7,948 bases of DNA, taken from an uncultured Bacteroidales bacterium (GTDB taxonomy: Bacteria > Bacteroidota > Bacteroidia > Bacteroidales > UBA932). The notes beneath the pieces were generated by a model. That model had not been told where the DNA came from. It saw nothing but the letters and a program-made list of their open reading frames with translations, and searched no databases. The translations under genes were made by a program, and so were the position numbers. Where the stretch lies: contig CAMKTW010000070.1 of the NCBI GenBank assembly GCA_946415795.1, positions 1 through 7,948 on the forward strand. Reading direction: 5' to 3'. How positions within the stretch are numbered: the stretch's first letter is position 1; each line of letters starts with the position of its first letter. Shown piece by piece: positions 1-6,050 of the stretch.

Positions 1-1518
1 AGCTATTCCATAGTCTGATATAAGAAAATCATCACCAGTCAAATCTGTTTCGTTATTAAAAGGTTCTGCGGGAGAAGATGCAAAATCAAAGAACGGATCT
101 TTTCTCCCCCATTCGTACTGCAGACCCGCGGCATTTGCCCCGATACTACCCAGTTCCCGATCCATAAAGATGAGATCACCGAACTTTTCCTGGCCTTCGA
201 TCTGCTCAGGGTCATAATCTGTCACCCAAATATGCCAGCTCCATAAAACTCGGTCCTCCTGGTCTCTAAGTGCCAACAAGGCATTTCCAGAGTTTTCTGT
301 GGTTGTAAAGGTGACATAACCAGTCTCATCATTATAATACCCAGATTGTATTATCCCCCGTATGCCAGGTTCTTCATCACTGTTTTGGGTTTCCCACAGC
401 ACAGCGATCTCCTTACCCAAAGGGACCGGATAAGTAGAGCAGCCTCTGTACCCTGCATAAAAACGGTAGGATGAATTGGGCTTTACAATATAGCAGTTTG
501 CAGTTTCTATGGCGCTCAGGTCTTCCAACTCCTTGGCACGAATATCTATGAGCGGCATCTCCGTGACCATGGATCTTGCCATTACATTATCCTGCTCCGT
601 AACCTTAGTATAAACCTCCTTTCCTGTTTCATCATAGACGCGCATAATAAAGCCCTCACTCAAAGGTGTTTCCGTTAAATCATAATTTCCTTGACCATCC
701 CACCTTGTATGGACATAATAGGGTATGGCCAGATAGAAATCTGTCGGAACGTCTGAGAGCTGAACACCTTCTCCACAATCCAGTGTCAATGTTGACTGCC
801 TCATACCAGTAGAGTTTCCCCAATGTAAATCACACCATTGCATACCGATTGAGTGATTGCCTCCATCATAATCATAGCCGAACTTTAATGTTCCCCACAA
901 TGGTGCCATGCCTTTGTTCTCTACCGTAATCTTACCCACTTTAATATCTCCGGTCAGATTGATCTGCAACAGTCCGCAGACATTCTTAAAACGGAGGACT
1001 TCATTGTCGGACATAGCTACAGCCGGATTGCAGTTCCTTCCGAAAGAATGCGGCTCATATTGCTGTATGGAGGGCAAAACGATTTCAACCTCATTACGAT
1101 GATTATACCCATCATGTTCTTCTCCAATTGATGCAGAGATATGGTCGGGGAAGATTGCATAATAGTAAGGTGCACTCTCTGTGAGAACCGGGATTTCGCC
1201 ATTGAAGATTGCTTCTTTGGTGCCGGCTCCGGAAACAAGTTCCATAACGGTACCTTGACCGTCTGAGCAATTGTAACTGTTTGTTACAATTTTGATTTTA
1301 TCGCCTTCACTCCAGTACACAGGGTAGTAACCGTCAATGTTTTTCTCACCCAGGACTGTTTTGGTTTCGGGGCCGTTCCCCTCGAGAATAGCCCTGAAAG
1401 AGGCCATCTGGGTTCCGCTTACGGATGGCTCCTCAATGACTCTGTTACAAGCCACGGCGACCGACAGTGCCATGGCACAGACAACAATAATCTGGTGTAT
1501 TTGTATTCTGTATTTCAT
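1..1518 (-). CDS. Putative surface lipoprotein, fimbrillin-like N-terminus with FISUMP-like C-terminal region (partial, C-terminus outside window)
   Basis: The frame is open for all 506 codons from the ATG at 1518 to the window edge, so the stop lies outside. The start is supported by a strong GGAGG 7 bases upstream. Residues 1-24 form a short lipoprotein signal (hydrophobic stretch, then AVAC with Cys24 as the likely lipidated residue), implying export and anchoring in the outer membrane. Residues about 40-80 (a TKT near 52-54, then YWSEGDKIKI) resemble the N-terminus of Bacteroidetes fimbrillin-like proteins. From about 338 the chain changes: an NCYIV motif (341-345), a W-S-W-H-I-W cluster (426-431), and a 'MDRELGSIGA ... 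GLQYEWGRKDPF' stretch (roughly 448-476) typical of FISUMP / major-paralogous-domain proteins. It is the third gene of the operon, 18 bases after the upstream lipoprotein gene. Its exact function is unknown; an adhesin or fimbrial tip role is only inference. Confidence 0.85.
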   Translation of the reverse strand, partial: MKYRIQIHQIIVVCAMALSVAVACNRVIEEPSVSGTQMASFRAILEGNGPETKTVLGEKNIDGYYPVYWSEGDKIKIVTNSYNCSDGQGTVMELVSGAGTKEAIFNGEIPVLTESAPYYYAIFPDHISASIGEEHDGYNHRNEVEIVLPSIQQYEPHSFGRNCNPAVAMSDNEVLRFKNVCGLLQINLTGDIKVGKITVENKGMAPLWGTLKFGYDYDGGNHSIGMQWCDLHWGNSTGMRQSTLTLDCGEGVQLSDVPTDFYLAIPYYVHTRWDGQGNYDLTETPLSEGFIMRVYDETGKEVYTKVTEQDNVMARSMVTEMPLIDIRAKELEDLSAIETANCYIVKPNSSYRFYAGYRGCSTYPVPLGKEIAVLWETQNSDEEPGIRGIIQSGYYNDETGYVTFTTTENSGNALLALRDQEDRVLWSWHIWVTDYDPEQIEGQEKFGDLIFMDRELGSIGANAAGLQYEWGRKDPFFDFASSPAEPFNNETDLTGDDFLISDYGIA

Positions 1519-1525
1519 ATCAATG

Positions 1526-1532
1526 ATCCTCC
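1526..1532 (-). promoter_or_regulatory. Shine-Dalgarno-like ribosome binding site for the downstream lipoprotein
   Basis: GGAGGAT on the minus strand, 7 bases before the ATG at 1518. It lies in the short gap after the TAA of the preceding lipoprotein gene and fixes the start of the partial gene. Strong SD sites are not universal in Bacteroidetes, and the upstream lipoprotein gene and the small ORF lack one, so translation of the genes in this operon may be initiated differently. Confidence 0.7.
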
Positions 1533-1536
1533 ATTA

Positions 1537-2448
1537 TTACCAATTACCATCCTTACTGCCAAAATTTTCCAGCAACGACCCCATGTCTGAGGTAAGTGTT
1601 GCCACATACTGATATGCGTGGTTGTTAAGCATATTTTTGCCGTCCACCTCCGCTGTGCAGCAGTCACCGTCAGTTGTGTTTGCACTGATAATGATTGTCT
1701 TGCCTGACAAATCCTGAGGTGGCATCATGGCATAGAAACTAATCGTCTCACCTTCAATGTCTGTAACCACGTCAGCAATTTGCAGTGTAAACATTTGCGA
1801 AGTCAAATATGGAGTTATCACATAGTCCTCCCCGGTAATATCGAGCATGGTGGCCACAACTATATCAGTACCATCTGATACCCTGACTGTCAACTCATTG
1901 TAAGTTGCAATCATGGGCAGTGTCAGTTTGAAGAGGACTATCGCTTCTGCACGCTCCATTTGATAATTGCATGTTCCATTTTCAGGCACCTGTGAACCTG
2001 TTGCCAGATGCTGATACTCCTCCAGATGGGAAAAGTCATCCTTACCGGTTTGAATCTGGTCCGCATACACAAAGGGTATTTCATGCGGATTAGAAGAGTC
2101 ATAATCGTATGGATAATACACAGCATATTTGCTTGCCGCTTTTAAGGCCCAGCCCCCTCCGTCAAACTCTGCCACAGACTCCCCGACAAAACCGGACATC
2201 TCAAAAAAGGCCTGAGCACCGTGATCCGGGAACATACCGACGACATCATCTGAATCCCACGAGAAGCTGATAGCTCCCCCACCGATAATCATCTCTGCCT
2301 TAGTCATTGGAGAGAGATCTGACAGGTCCACGTCAGCGACCCCGATTCTGACATGTTCGAGTACCTCATTATCAATAGTATCCTGAACATCGTTACAGGA
2401 TATGGCCAGCAGGAGTAGTGCCGGCAGTAAATAGAATCTTTTTTTCAT
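1537..2448 (-). CDS. Fimbrillin-like lipoprotein
   Basis: 303 residues, complete. The N-terminus MKKRFYLLPALLLLAISC is a lipoprotein signal peptide with Cys18 as the likely lipid anchor, so the mature protein should be exported and membrane-anchored. Residues 48-51 (MTKA) followed by a tryptophan and acidic segment (FSWDSDDVVGMFP, 62-74) and an AVYYPYD stretch (109-115) match the general layout of the Bacteroidetes fimbrillin / Mfa-like lipoprotein families, in which subunits are processed at the cell surface and polymerise or act as accessory subunits. The family assignment rests on these patterns only; which subfamily, and whether it is a shaft or accessory subunit, is open. The ATG at 2448 has no clear SD but is the only start that keeps the signal peptide. 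It lies 14 bases after the stop of a 48-residue small ORF and 18 bases before another lipoprotein gene, so all three are probably co-transcribed. Confidence 0.85.
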   Translation of the reverse strand: MKKRFYLLPALLLLAISCNDVQDTIDNEVLEHVRIGVADVDLSDLSPMTKAEMIIGGGAISFSWDSDDVVGMFPDHGAQAFFEMSGFVGESVAEFDGGGWALKAASKYAVYYPYDYDSSNPHEIPFVYADQIQTGKDDFSHLEEYQHLATGSQVPENGTCNYQMERAEAIVLFKLTLPMIATYNELTVRVSDGTDIVVATMLDITGEDYVITPYLTSQMFTLQIADVVTDIEGETISFYAMMPPQDLSGKTIIISANTTDGDCCTAEVDGKNMLNNHAYQYVATLTSDMGSLLENFGSKDGNW

Positions 2449-2462
2449 TAATACGCTGTGCT

Positions 2463-2609
2463 TTATTCAAACCAAATTTCACCCGGTCCACTAATGCCAG
2501 GATTATCAATTTGACCTGATTGATTTGAACCATTCAACAATACTGTACTATTTTCCAGTTTAATGACATTTAATTCTGGTGGACAATATGCTCCATTTTT
2601 ATGCTGCAT
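2463..2609 (-). CDS. Small ORF of 48 residues at the head of the fimbrillin-like operon
   Basis: An ATG at 2609 opens a 48-codon frame ending in TAA at 2463, only 14 bases before the fimbrillin-like gene. The peptide starts MQHKNGAYCPPELNVIKLE and ends GPGEIWFE. It has no signal peptide or membrane segment. The pattern aromatic-x-P-P-E, then VI-x-LE and LLNGS, then a Gly/Asn-rich tail ending in acidic and aromatic residues resembles short unnamed proteins that I recall next to surface-protein genes in Bacteroidales; this is memory, not a search. Biased codons and operon-like spacing argue that it is real. The frame stays open upstream to a TAA near 2655, so a GTG at 2624 is an alternative start. 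No SD is visible. It could instead be the remnant of a longer gene. Function unknown. Confidence 0.5.
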   Translation of the reverse strand: MQHKNGAYCPPELNVIKLENSTVLLNGSNQSGQIDNPGISGPGEIWFE

Positions 2610-2905
2610 ATACAAGAATGTCACGATGGCACTGACTCCATAAATGCCGAGTTATAAAATACAAAAGTGTGGAGCCGACTTTCATTTATCCTGTAGAAGG
2701 CTTTGCAGAGCCCGAAAAGAAATAAACTACTGATAACACTCCACACTCGGCTGGTTATGGAGTTCCGCCTCCAGAATTGGGGCGTACTGAACAAACCAAT
2801 GCACGAGCGACAGATATGTTCCGCAATCCCTCTTTTCAGGTTAATCTGCAAATTTTCCACAGAGGAGGCGAAAACACTTTCGCTGATATGTCTGCCTTAC
2901 TAGGC
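2610..2905 (-). other. Long untranslated leader of the fimbrillin-like operon, possibly structured RNA
   Basis: About 300 bases separate the predicted transcription start (near 2904) from the first believable ORF. The segment contains several self-complementary pairs: GCCT/AGGC at 2894-2905, GCGAAA/TTTCGC with a 4-base loop at 2868-2883, GGCT/AGCC at 2699-2712, and a 9-base pair 2666-2674 with 2739-2747, flanked by a further 6-base match (2646-2651 with 2746-2751). ORFs in several frames cross it (for example 79 codons on the minus strand from a GTG at 2860), but none has a convincing start or recognisable domain. A structured regulatory leader, a dispersed repeat, or a decayed gene are all possible. 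I do not recognise a known riboswitch class. Confidence 0.35.
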
Positions 2906-2909
2906 TTAG

Positions 2910-2941
2910 CAAATGTACGTAATAAGTTCCAATAAAGCAAA
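2910..2941 (-). promoter_or_regulatory. Bacteroidetes-type promoter for the small ORF and lipoprotein operon
   Basis: On the minus strand TTTG (2941-2938) is followed by exactly 20 bases and then TACATTTG (2917-2910). This fits the published Bacteroidetes consensus of a -33 TTTG, a 19-21 base spacer and a -7 TAnnTTTG at every conserved position. Transcription should begin a few bases below 2910 and run toward the small ORF and the two lipoprotein genes. It is the best promoter match in the gap and lies downstream of the korB terminator, so it should drive the operon independently. Confidence 0.65.
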
Positions 2942-2967
2942 TTGAACCACCAGGTGAAGAGTCATCT

Positions 2968-2998
2968 GTCCTATGGTCGAAAATTTCGACCTTAGGAC
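2968..2998. repeat. 31-base near-perfect palindrome upstream of the lipoprotein promoter
   Basis: The left half is GTCCTA, T, GGTCGAAA; a single central A follows; the right half is TTTCGACC, T, TAGGAC. All 14 arm positions pair except one T/T position. It lies 26 bases upstream of the -33 element of the lipoprotein promoter and 20 bases beyond the korB terminator hairpin. No T-run follows on either strand, so it is not a typical terminator. The near absence of a loop suits a dimeric DNA-binding protein or a recombinase site better than an RNA hairpin. Confidence 0.6.
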
Positions 2999-3010
2999 AA
3001 TGGCAAGAAC

Positions 3011-3044
3011 AAAACCAAAAGCGCACCGGGAAACCGATGCGCTT
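3011..3044 (-). terminator. Intrinsic terminator after korB
   Basis: Read on the minus strand, arms of 7 bases (3044-3038 with 3025-3019) enclose one mismatch, an inner 3-base stem and a 4-base loop, followed by the T-rich tail TTTTGGTTTT at 3020-3011. It begins 49 bases after the korB stop. A second weaker hairpin (3055-3075, arms of 7 with one G-U pair) lies between the stop and the terminator and has no T tail; it may protect the mRNA end. Confidence 0.7.
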
Positions 3045-3093
3045 CTTGTTTGAGATACCCGACATATCCGGGCATAACCGGAAAGACAAACTG

Positions 3094-4107
3094 CTATTTC
3101 ACCTCCCAGGTGGAGCCGGAATGCAGCAACTCGTCCACGCTGTGGACTTTGGCGGCGGCGGTCACTTCCTGGAGCTGTTTTTCCACGTTTTCGTCGTAGG
3201 TAGAATCTTCAACGTTGCGGATGACGCCCAGTGCTACCGGCAGGTCGTCCTTCATGTCAATCAGCATAGAGTGGATGAAGGTGTCGCGGGTGCCGGCGTG
3301 GTGTACCAGGATATCGTCCAGCGTGTAGCCGTCCTGGCCGATGGTCACAGCCTTCAGTGCGCCGTTCTCCAGGACCAGACCCTTGTCGTTGTTTGCACCG
3401 AATATCATCTTTTCGCCGTCGCGCAGGAAGATGGTCTTGTCGGCACGGACTTCGCGGGCAGAGATTGCGGCGTGCGCGCCATCGTTGAAAATCATACAGT
3501 TGACCAGCATCTCGCACACCGACGCGCCTTTGTGCAGCGCTGCGGCGAGGAAAATATCAGGATTGTTCTTGATGTCAACGTCGAGGCCGCGGGCAAAGAA
3601 GGTACCGCGCGCGCCGATTACCAGCTGACCCGGGGTGAAGGGATTCTCCACGGTGCCGTAGGGCGATGTTTTGGTAATCGCGCCAAACTTGGATGTAGGG
3701 CTGTACTGACCTTTGGTGAGGCCGTAAATCTGGTTGTTGAAGAGGATGATGTTCAGATCCACATTACGGCGGATGGCGTGGATGAAATGGTTGCCGCCGA
3801 TGGCGAGAGCATCGCCGTCACCGCAAGCCTGCCATACGCTGAGCTCGGGACGTGCCACTTTCAAACCGGTGGAAAGGGCCGTAGCCCGACCGTGAATGCC
3901 ATGGAAGCCGAAAGTATCCATATAATACGGAAGGCGGCTGGAGCATCCGATACCGGACACTACCACAAATTTCTCTTTGGGCAGATCGAGTTCTTCTGCA
4001 ACTGCCGGGAGCGCCCTCTGGAGAGCGGCCAGGACAGCGTGGTCGCCACAACCGGGGCACCAGCGAACCTGCTGGTTACTTTTGAAATCTTGTGCTTGGT
4101 ATTTCAT
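3094..4107 (-). CDS. korB: 2-oxoglutarate:ferredoxin oxidoreductase, beta subunit
   Basis: The protein has 337 residues from the ATG at 4107. It is the thiamine-diphosphate and iron-sulfur subunit of a 2-oxoacid:ferredoxin oxidoreductase, which with KorA converts 2-oxoglutarate, CoA and oxidised ferredoxin to succinyl-CoA, CO2 and reduced ferredoxin in the cytoplasm. Visible features are the WCPGCGDH motif near the N-terminus (Cys17 and Cys20), Cys55 in GIGCSSR and Cys204 in LVNCMIFND, the expected four ligands of a [4Fe-4S] cluster. The TPP/Mg site is GDGDALAIGGN (96-106) with NNQIYGLTKGQ downstream (124-134). A GTG at 4110 would add one residue, but the GGAGG site favours the ATG. It follows korA by 13 bases. 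Length is normal for KorB. Substrate preference (2-oxoglutarate rather than pyruvate or another oxoacid) is inferred from family resemblance. No separate ferredoxin-like KorD gene is present downstream. Confidence 0.95.
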   Translation of the reverse strand: MKYQAQDFKSNQQVRWCPGCGDHAVLAALQRALPAVAEELDLPKEKFVVVSGIGCSSRLPYYMDTFGFHGIHGRATALSTGLKVARPELSVWQACGDGDALAIGGNHFIHAIRRNVDLNIILFNNQIYGLTKGQYSPTSKFGAITKTSPYGTVENPFTPGQLVIGARGTFFARGLDVDIKNNPDIFLAAALHKGASVCEMLVNCMIFNDGAHAAISAREVRADKTIFLRDGEKMIFGANNDKGLVLENGALKAVTIGQDGYTLDDILVHHAGTRDTFIHSMLIDMKDDLPVALGVIRNVEDSTYDENVEKQLQEVTAAAKVHSVDELLHSGSTWEVK

Positions 4108-4115
4108 CACGACTT

Positions 4116-4120
4116 CCTCC
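4116..4120 (-). promoter_or_regulatory. Shine-Dalgarno site deciding the korB start
   Basis: AAGGAGGAAG on the minus strand (core GGAGG at 4120-4116) begins at the last bases of the korA stop codon. The spacing is 8 bases to the ATG at 4107 and 5 to the GTG at 4110, which favours the ATG. The overlap of this site with the end of korA suggests coupled translation of the two subunits. Confidence 0.7.
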
Positions 4121-5959
4121 TTATGATAATTTTGCCTTGGCGGCGTCCACTATTTCCTCTACAATGAACGGCTGACCCTGGACCTTGTTGTACTGTTCAT
4201 ATTTATACTGAGGGATGCGGGCACGCAGATAGTCGGCAAACTGGCCGCTGTTAAGCTCGCAAACCATTATCTTGCCAAATTTGCCGAACACCTCGGCGGC
4301 ATTCTTTGGCAGCGGGTTGATATAGTCGAAATGTGCAAGGGAGACCTTCCTGCCCTCTGCCTGCAACAGCTTTGCTGCGGTGAAGAGGTGACCGAAAGTA
4401 CCGCCCCAGCCCACCAGCAGCAGGTCGCCCTGCTTCTCGCCGATAACCTCCAGGTCCGGGATAAAATCTGCCACGGCAGCCACTTTCGCAGCGCGCTGGG
4501 CAACCATATACGCGTGGTTTTCAGGGTCGGAAGAGATAGTTCCGGCAGGATTCTTCTCCAAGCCGCCGACGCGGTGCTCGAGACCCGCCTTGCCGGGGAT
4601 GGCCCACTTGCGGACGAAAGTCTTGGGATCGCGCTCAAAAGGCTTGAAGTTACCCTCGCAAGAGTCAATGATGGGCGGCTTGATGGCGGGATAATCCTTC
4701 ATTGAAGGGATCCTCCAGGGCTCGCTGCCGTTGCCAAGGAAGCCCTCGGTGAGCAGGATTACGGGCATCATATGCTCCAAAGCCAGCTTTGCAGCGTTGA
4801 ATGCAGCGTCAAAGCAGTTTGAAGGAGAGTGGGCGGCGACAATGCATATGGGGCATTCGCCGTTGCGGCCGTAAAGCGCCTGTGCCAAGTCGGTCTGCTC
4901 TGTCTTGGTGGGGATACCGGTCGAGGGGCCGCCGCGCTGCACATCCACAATCACGAGCGGCAGCTCTGTGATCATCGCCAGACCCATCGCCTCGCTCTTG
5001 AGGCTCAGGCCGGGACCGGAGGTAGTGGTAGCCGCAAGCGCGCCGCCGTATGCAGCGCCAATTGCGGTGCAGATGCCTGCAATCTCGTCTTCTGCCTGCA
5101 TTGTCTTCACATTGAGATTCTTATGGATCGCAAGCTCCTCAAGGATGGCGGTGGCGGGGGTTATCGGATACGAACCGCAGAAAAGCTGCAGGCCGGCCTT
5201 CTCTGCCGCTGCGATAAGACCCCAGGCCACAGCCTGGTTGCCGTTTATGTTGCGGTAGGTGCCCTTGGGCAGGTCAGCCGGAGCGACGGTATAGGTGTTG
5301 GCAATCGCCTGGATGTTGGCGGCGTAGTTGAAGCCGTCGGTAAGCACCTTCTTGTTGGGCTCTACCAACTGCGGCTTCTTCTTGCCGAACTTCTTCTCAA
5401 GATATGCGTATGTATAGTCCAGCGGACGGTTGAACATATAGAAGCACATACCCAGGGTAAACATATTCTTTGAACGGAGAATCGACTTCGGATCGAGGCC
5501 GCTGCCGGCAAGGCTCTCCTTCGTGAGCGAAGTTATGGGGGCCCAGATTATGTTGCGGTCCTCGATATGGAGCTCCGTGGCGGGGTCGTCGGTGGTAAAA
5601 CCTGCCTTGTCGAGCCCGTCCTGAGTGAATGTGTCAACATCCACTATGATGGTTGCGGTGCTCTTGGCCCACTTTGCATTTGCCTTGAGTGCGGCAGGGT
5701 TCATCGCCACCAAAACGTCGCAATAGTCGCCCGGGGTGTTGATACCCTCGCTCCCGAAATGGACCTGGAATCCCGAAACGCCGGATACCGTGCCCTGAGG
5801 GGCGCGAATCTCAGCCGGATAGTCGGGAAATGTTGAAATCTCGTTGCCATACAGCGCCGAAGCATCGGCAAACAAGGTACCGGTGAGCTGCATTCCGTCG
5901 CCGGAATCGCCCGCAAACCTTATGACAACATCATTAGTGTCAATTACTTTGTGATTCAT
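4121..5959 (-). CDS. korA: 2-oxoglutarate:ferredoxin oxidoreductase, fused gamma-alpha subunit
   Basis: 612 residues from the ATG at 5959. The N-terminal ~190 residues are the gamma domain (VVIRFAGDSGDGMQLTG at 11-27, FPDYPAEIRAPQGTVSG at 44-60). A linker leads to the alpha pyrimidine-binding domain from about 240, with YPITP (264-268), TTSGPGLSLKSEAMG (312-326) and QRGGPSTGIPT (341-351), then the C-terminal domain II with GDLLLVGWGGTFG and ELNSGQFADYLR. This gamma-alpha fusion is the usual form in KorA of Bacteroidetes. With KorB it forms the enzyme that links 2-oxoglutarate and succinyl-CoA to ferredoxin, used oxidatively or in reductive carboxylation by anaerobes. An upstream in-frame ATG at 5995 would add 12 residues, but they would be encoded by the arm of an inverted repeat and homologues begin close to the ATG chosen here. 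No SD is visible; the region before the start is A-rich. Confidence 0.95.
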   Translation of the reverse strand: MNHKVIDTNDVVIRFAGDSGDGMQLTGTLFADASALYGNEISTFPDYPAEIRAPQGTVSGVSGFQVHFGSEGINTPGDYCDVLVAMNPAALKANAKWAKSTATIIVDVDTFTQDGLDKAGFTTDDPATELHIEDRNIIWAPITSLTKESLAGSGLDPKSILRSKNMFTLGMCFYMFNRPLDYTYAYLEKKFGKKKPQLVEPNKKVLTDGFNYAANIQAIANTYTVAPADLPKGTYRNINGNQAVAWGLIAAAEKAGLQLFCGSYPITPATAILEELAIHKNLNVKTMQAEDEIAGICTAIGAAYGGALAATTTSGPGLSLKSEAMGLAMITELPLVIVDVQRGGPSTGIPTKTEQTDLAQALYGRNGECPICIVAAHSPSNCFDAAFNAAKLALEHMMPVILLTEGFLGNGSEPWRIPSMKDYPAIKPPIIDSCEGNFKPFERDPKTFVRKWAIPGKAGLEHRVGGLEKNPAGTISSDPENHAYMVAQRAAKVAAVADFIPDLEVIGEKQGDLLLVGWGGTFGHLFTAAKLLQAEGRKVSLAHFDYINPLPKNAAEVFGKFGKIMVCELNSGQFADYLRARIPQYKYEQYNKVQGQPFIVEEIVDAAKAKLS

Positions 5960-5978
5960 TATGTCTTTGTATTTACAA

Positions 5979-6014
5979 CGCGTGAGGGTAATCATAACTG
6001 ATAACCCTCACGCG
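5979..6014 (-). promoter_or_regulatory. 36-base inverted repeat in the korA leader / operator candidate
   Basis: Perfect 11-base arms (5979-5989 with 6004-6014, CGCGTGAGGGT and its complement) enclose one mismatch, a further 4-base pair (5991-5994 with 5999-6002) and a 4-base loop. The upper edge touches the predicted -7 element of the korA promoter, so transcription should start within the first arm and the mRNA would begin with this stem-loop. It could also act as a DNA operator, or as a partial terminator for the bamA-ompH operon, but the following tail (TTGTAAATAC) is not strongly T-rich. Confidence 0.6.
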
Positions 6015-6048
6015 CAAAGATAATATTTCTTATATATTTCTTACGAAA
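6015..6048 (-). promoter_or_regulatory. korA: Probable Bacteroidetes-type promoter for korAB
   Basis: TATCTTTG (6022-6015, minus strand) matches the -7 consensus TAnnTTTG exactly. The -33 element is imperfect: TTTC at 6048-6045 with a 22-base spacer, slightly longer than usual. The spacer is almost pure A/T and contains a 10-base direct repeat (AT-ATTTCTTA on the plus strand, at 6023-6032 and 6034-6043). It lies in the gap between the second ompH gene and korA, so korAB may be transcribed independently of the outer-membrane operon. Confidence 0.5.
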
Positions 6049-6050
6049 CT

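Noticed and set aside
2968..2998. The 31-base palindrome as an intrinsic terminator
   Set aside because: No T-rich tract follows on either strand, the centre is a single base, and a proper terminator for korB already exists at 3011-3044.
2841..3089. An 82-codon minus-strand ORF spanning the korB terminator and the lipoprotein promoter
   Set aside because: It crosses a terminator hairpin, the 31-base palindrome and a consensus promoter, and its product is Cys-rich without domain features, so it is most likely chance.
3037..4167. A 376-codon ORF on the plus strand opposite korB
   Set aside because: It is antisense to korB over nearly all its length, its translation is low-complexity (Val/Gly/His-rich) with no recognisable domain, and korB has all its catalytic motifs. 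It arises from the GC-biased third positions of korB.
4829..5473. A 214-codon ORF on the plus strand opposite korA
   Set aside because: Antisense shadow within korA; no start context, signal or family resemblance.
5960..5995. Extended korA start at the ATG at 5995
   Set aside because: The extra 12 residues would be encoded by the loop and arm of an inverted repeat, and the KorA domain begins a few residues after the ATG at 5959, as in the family.
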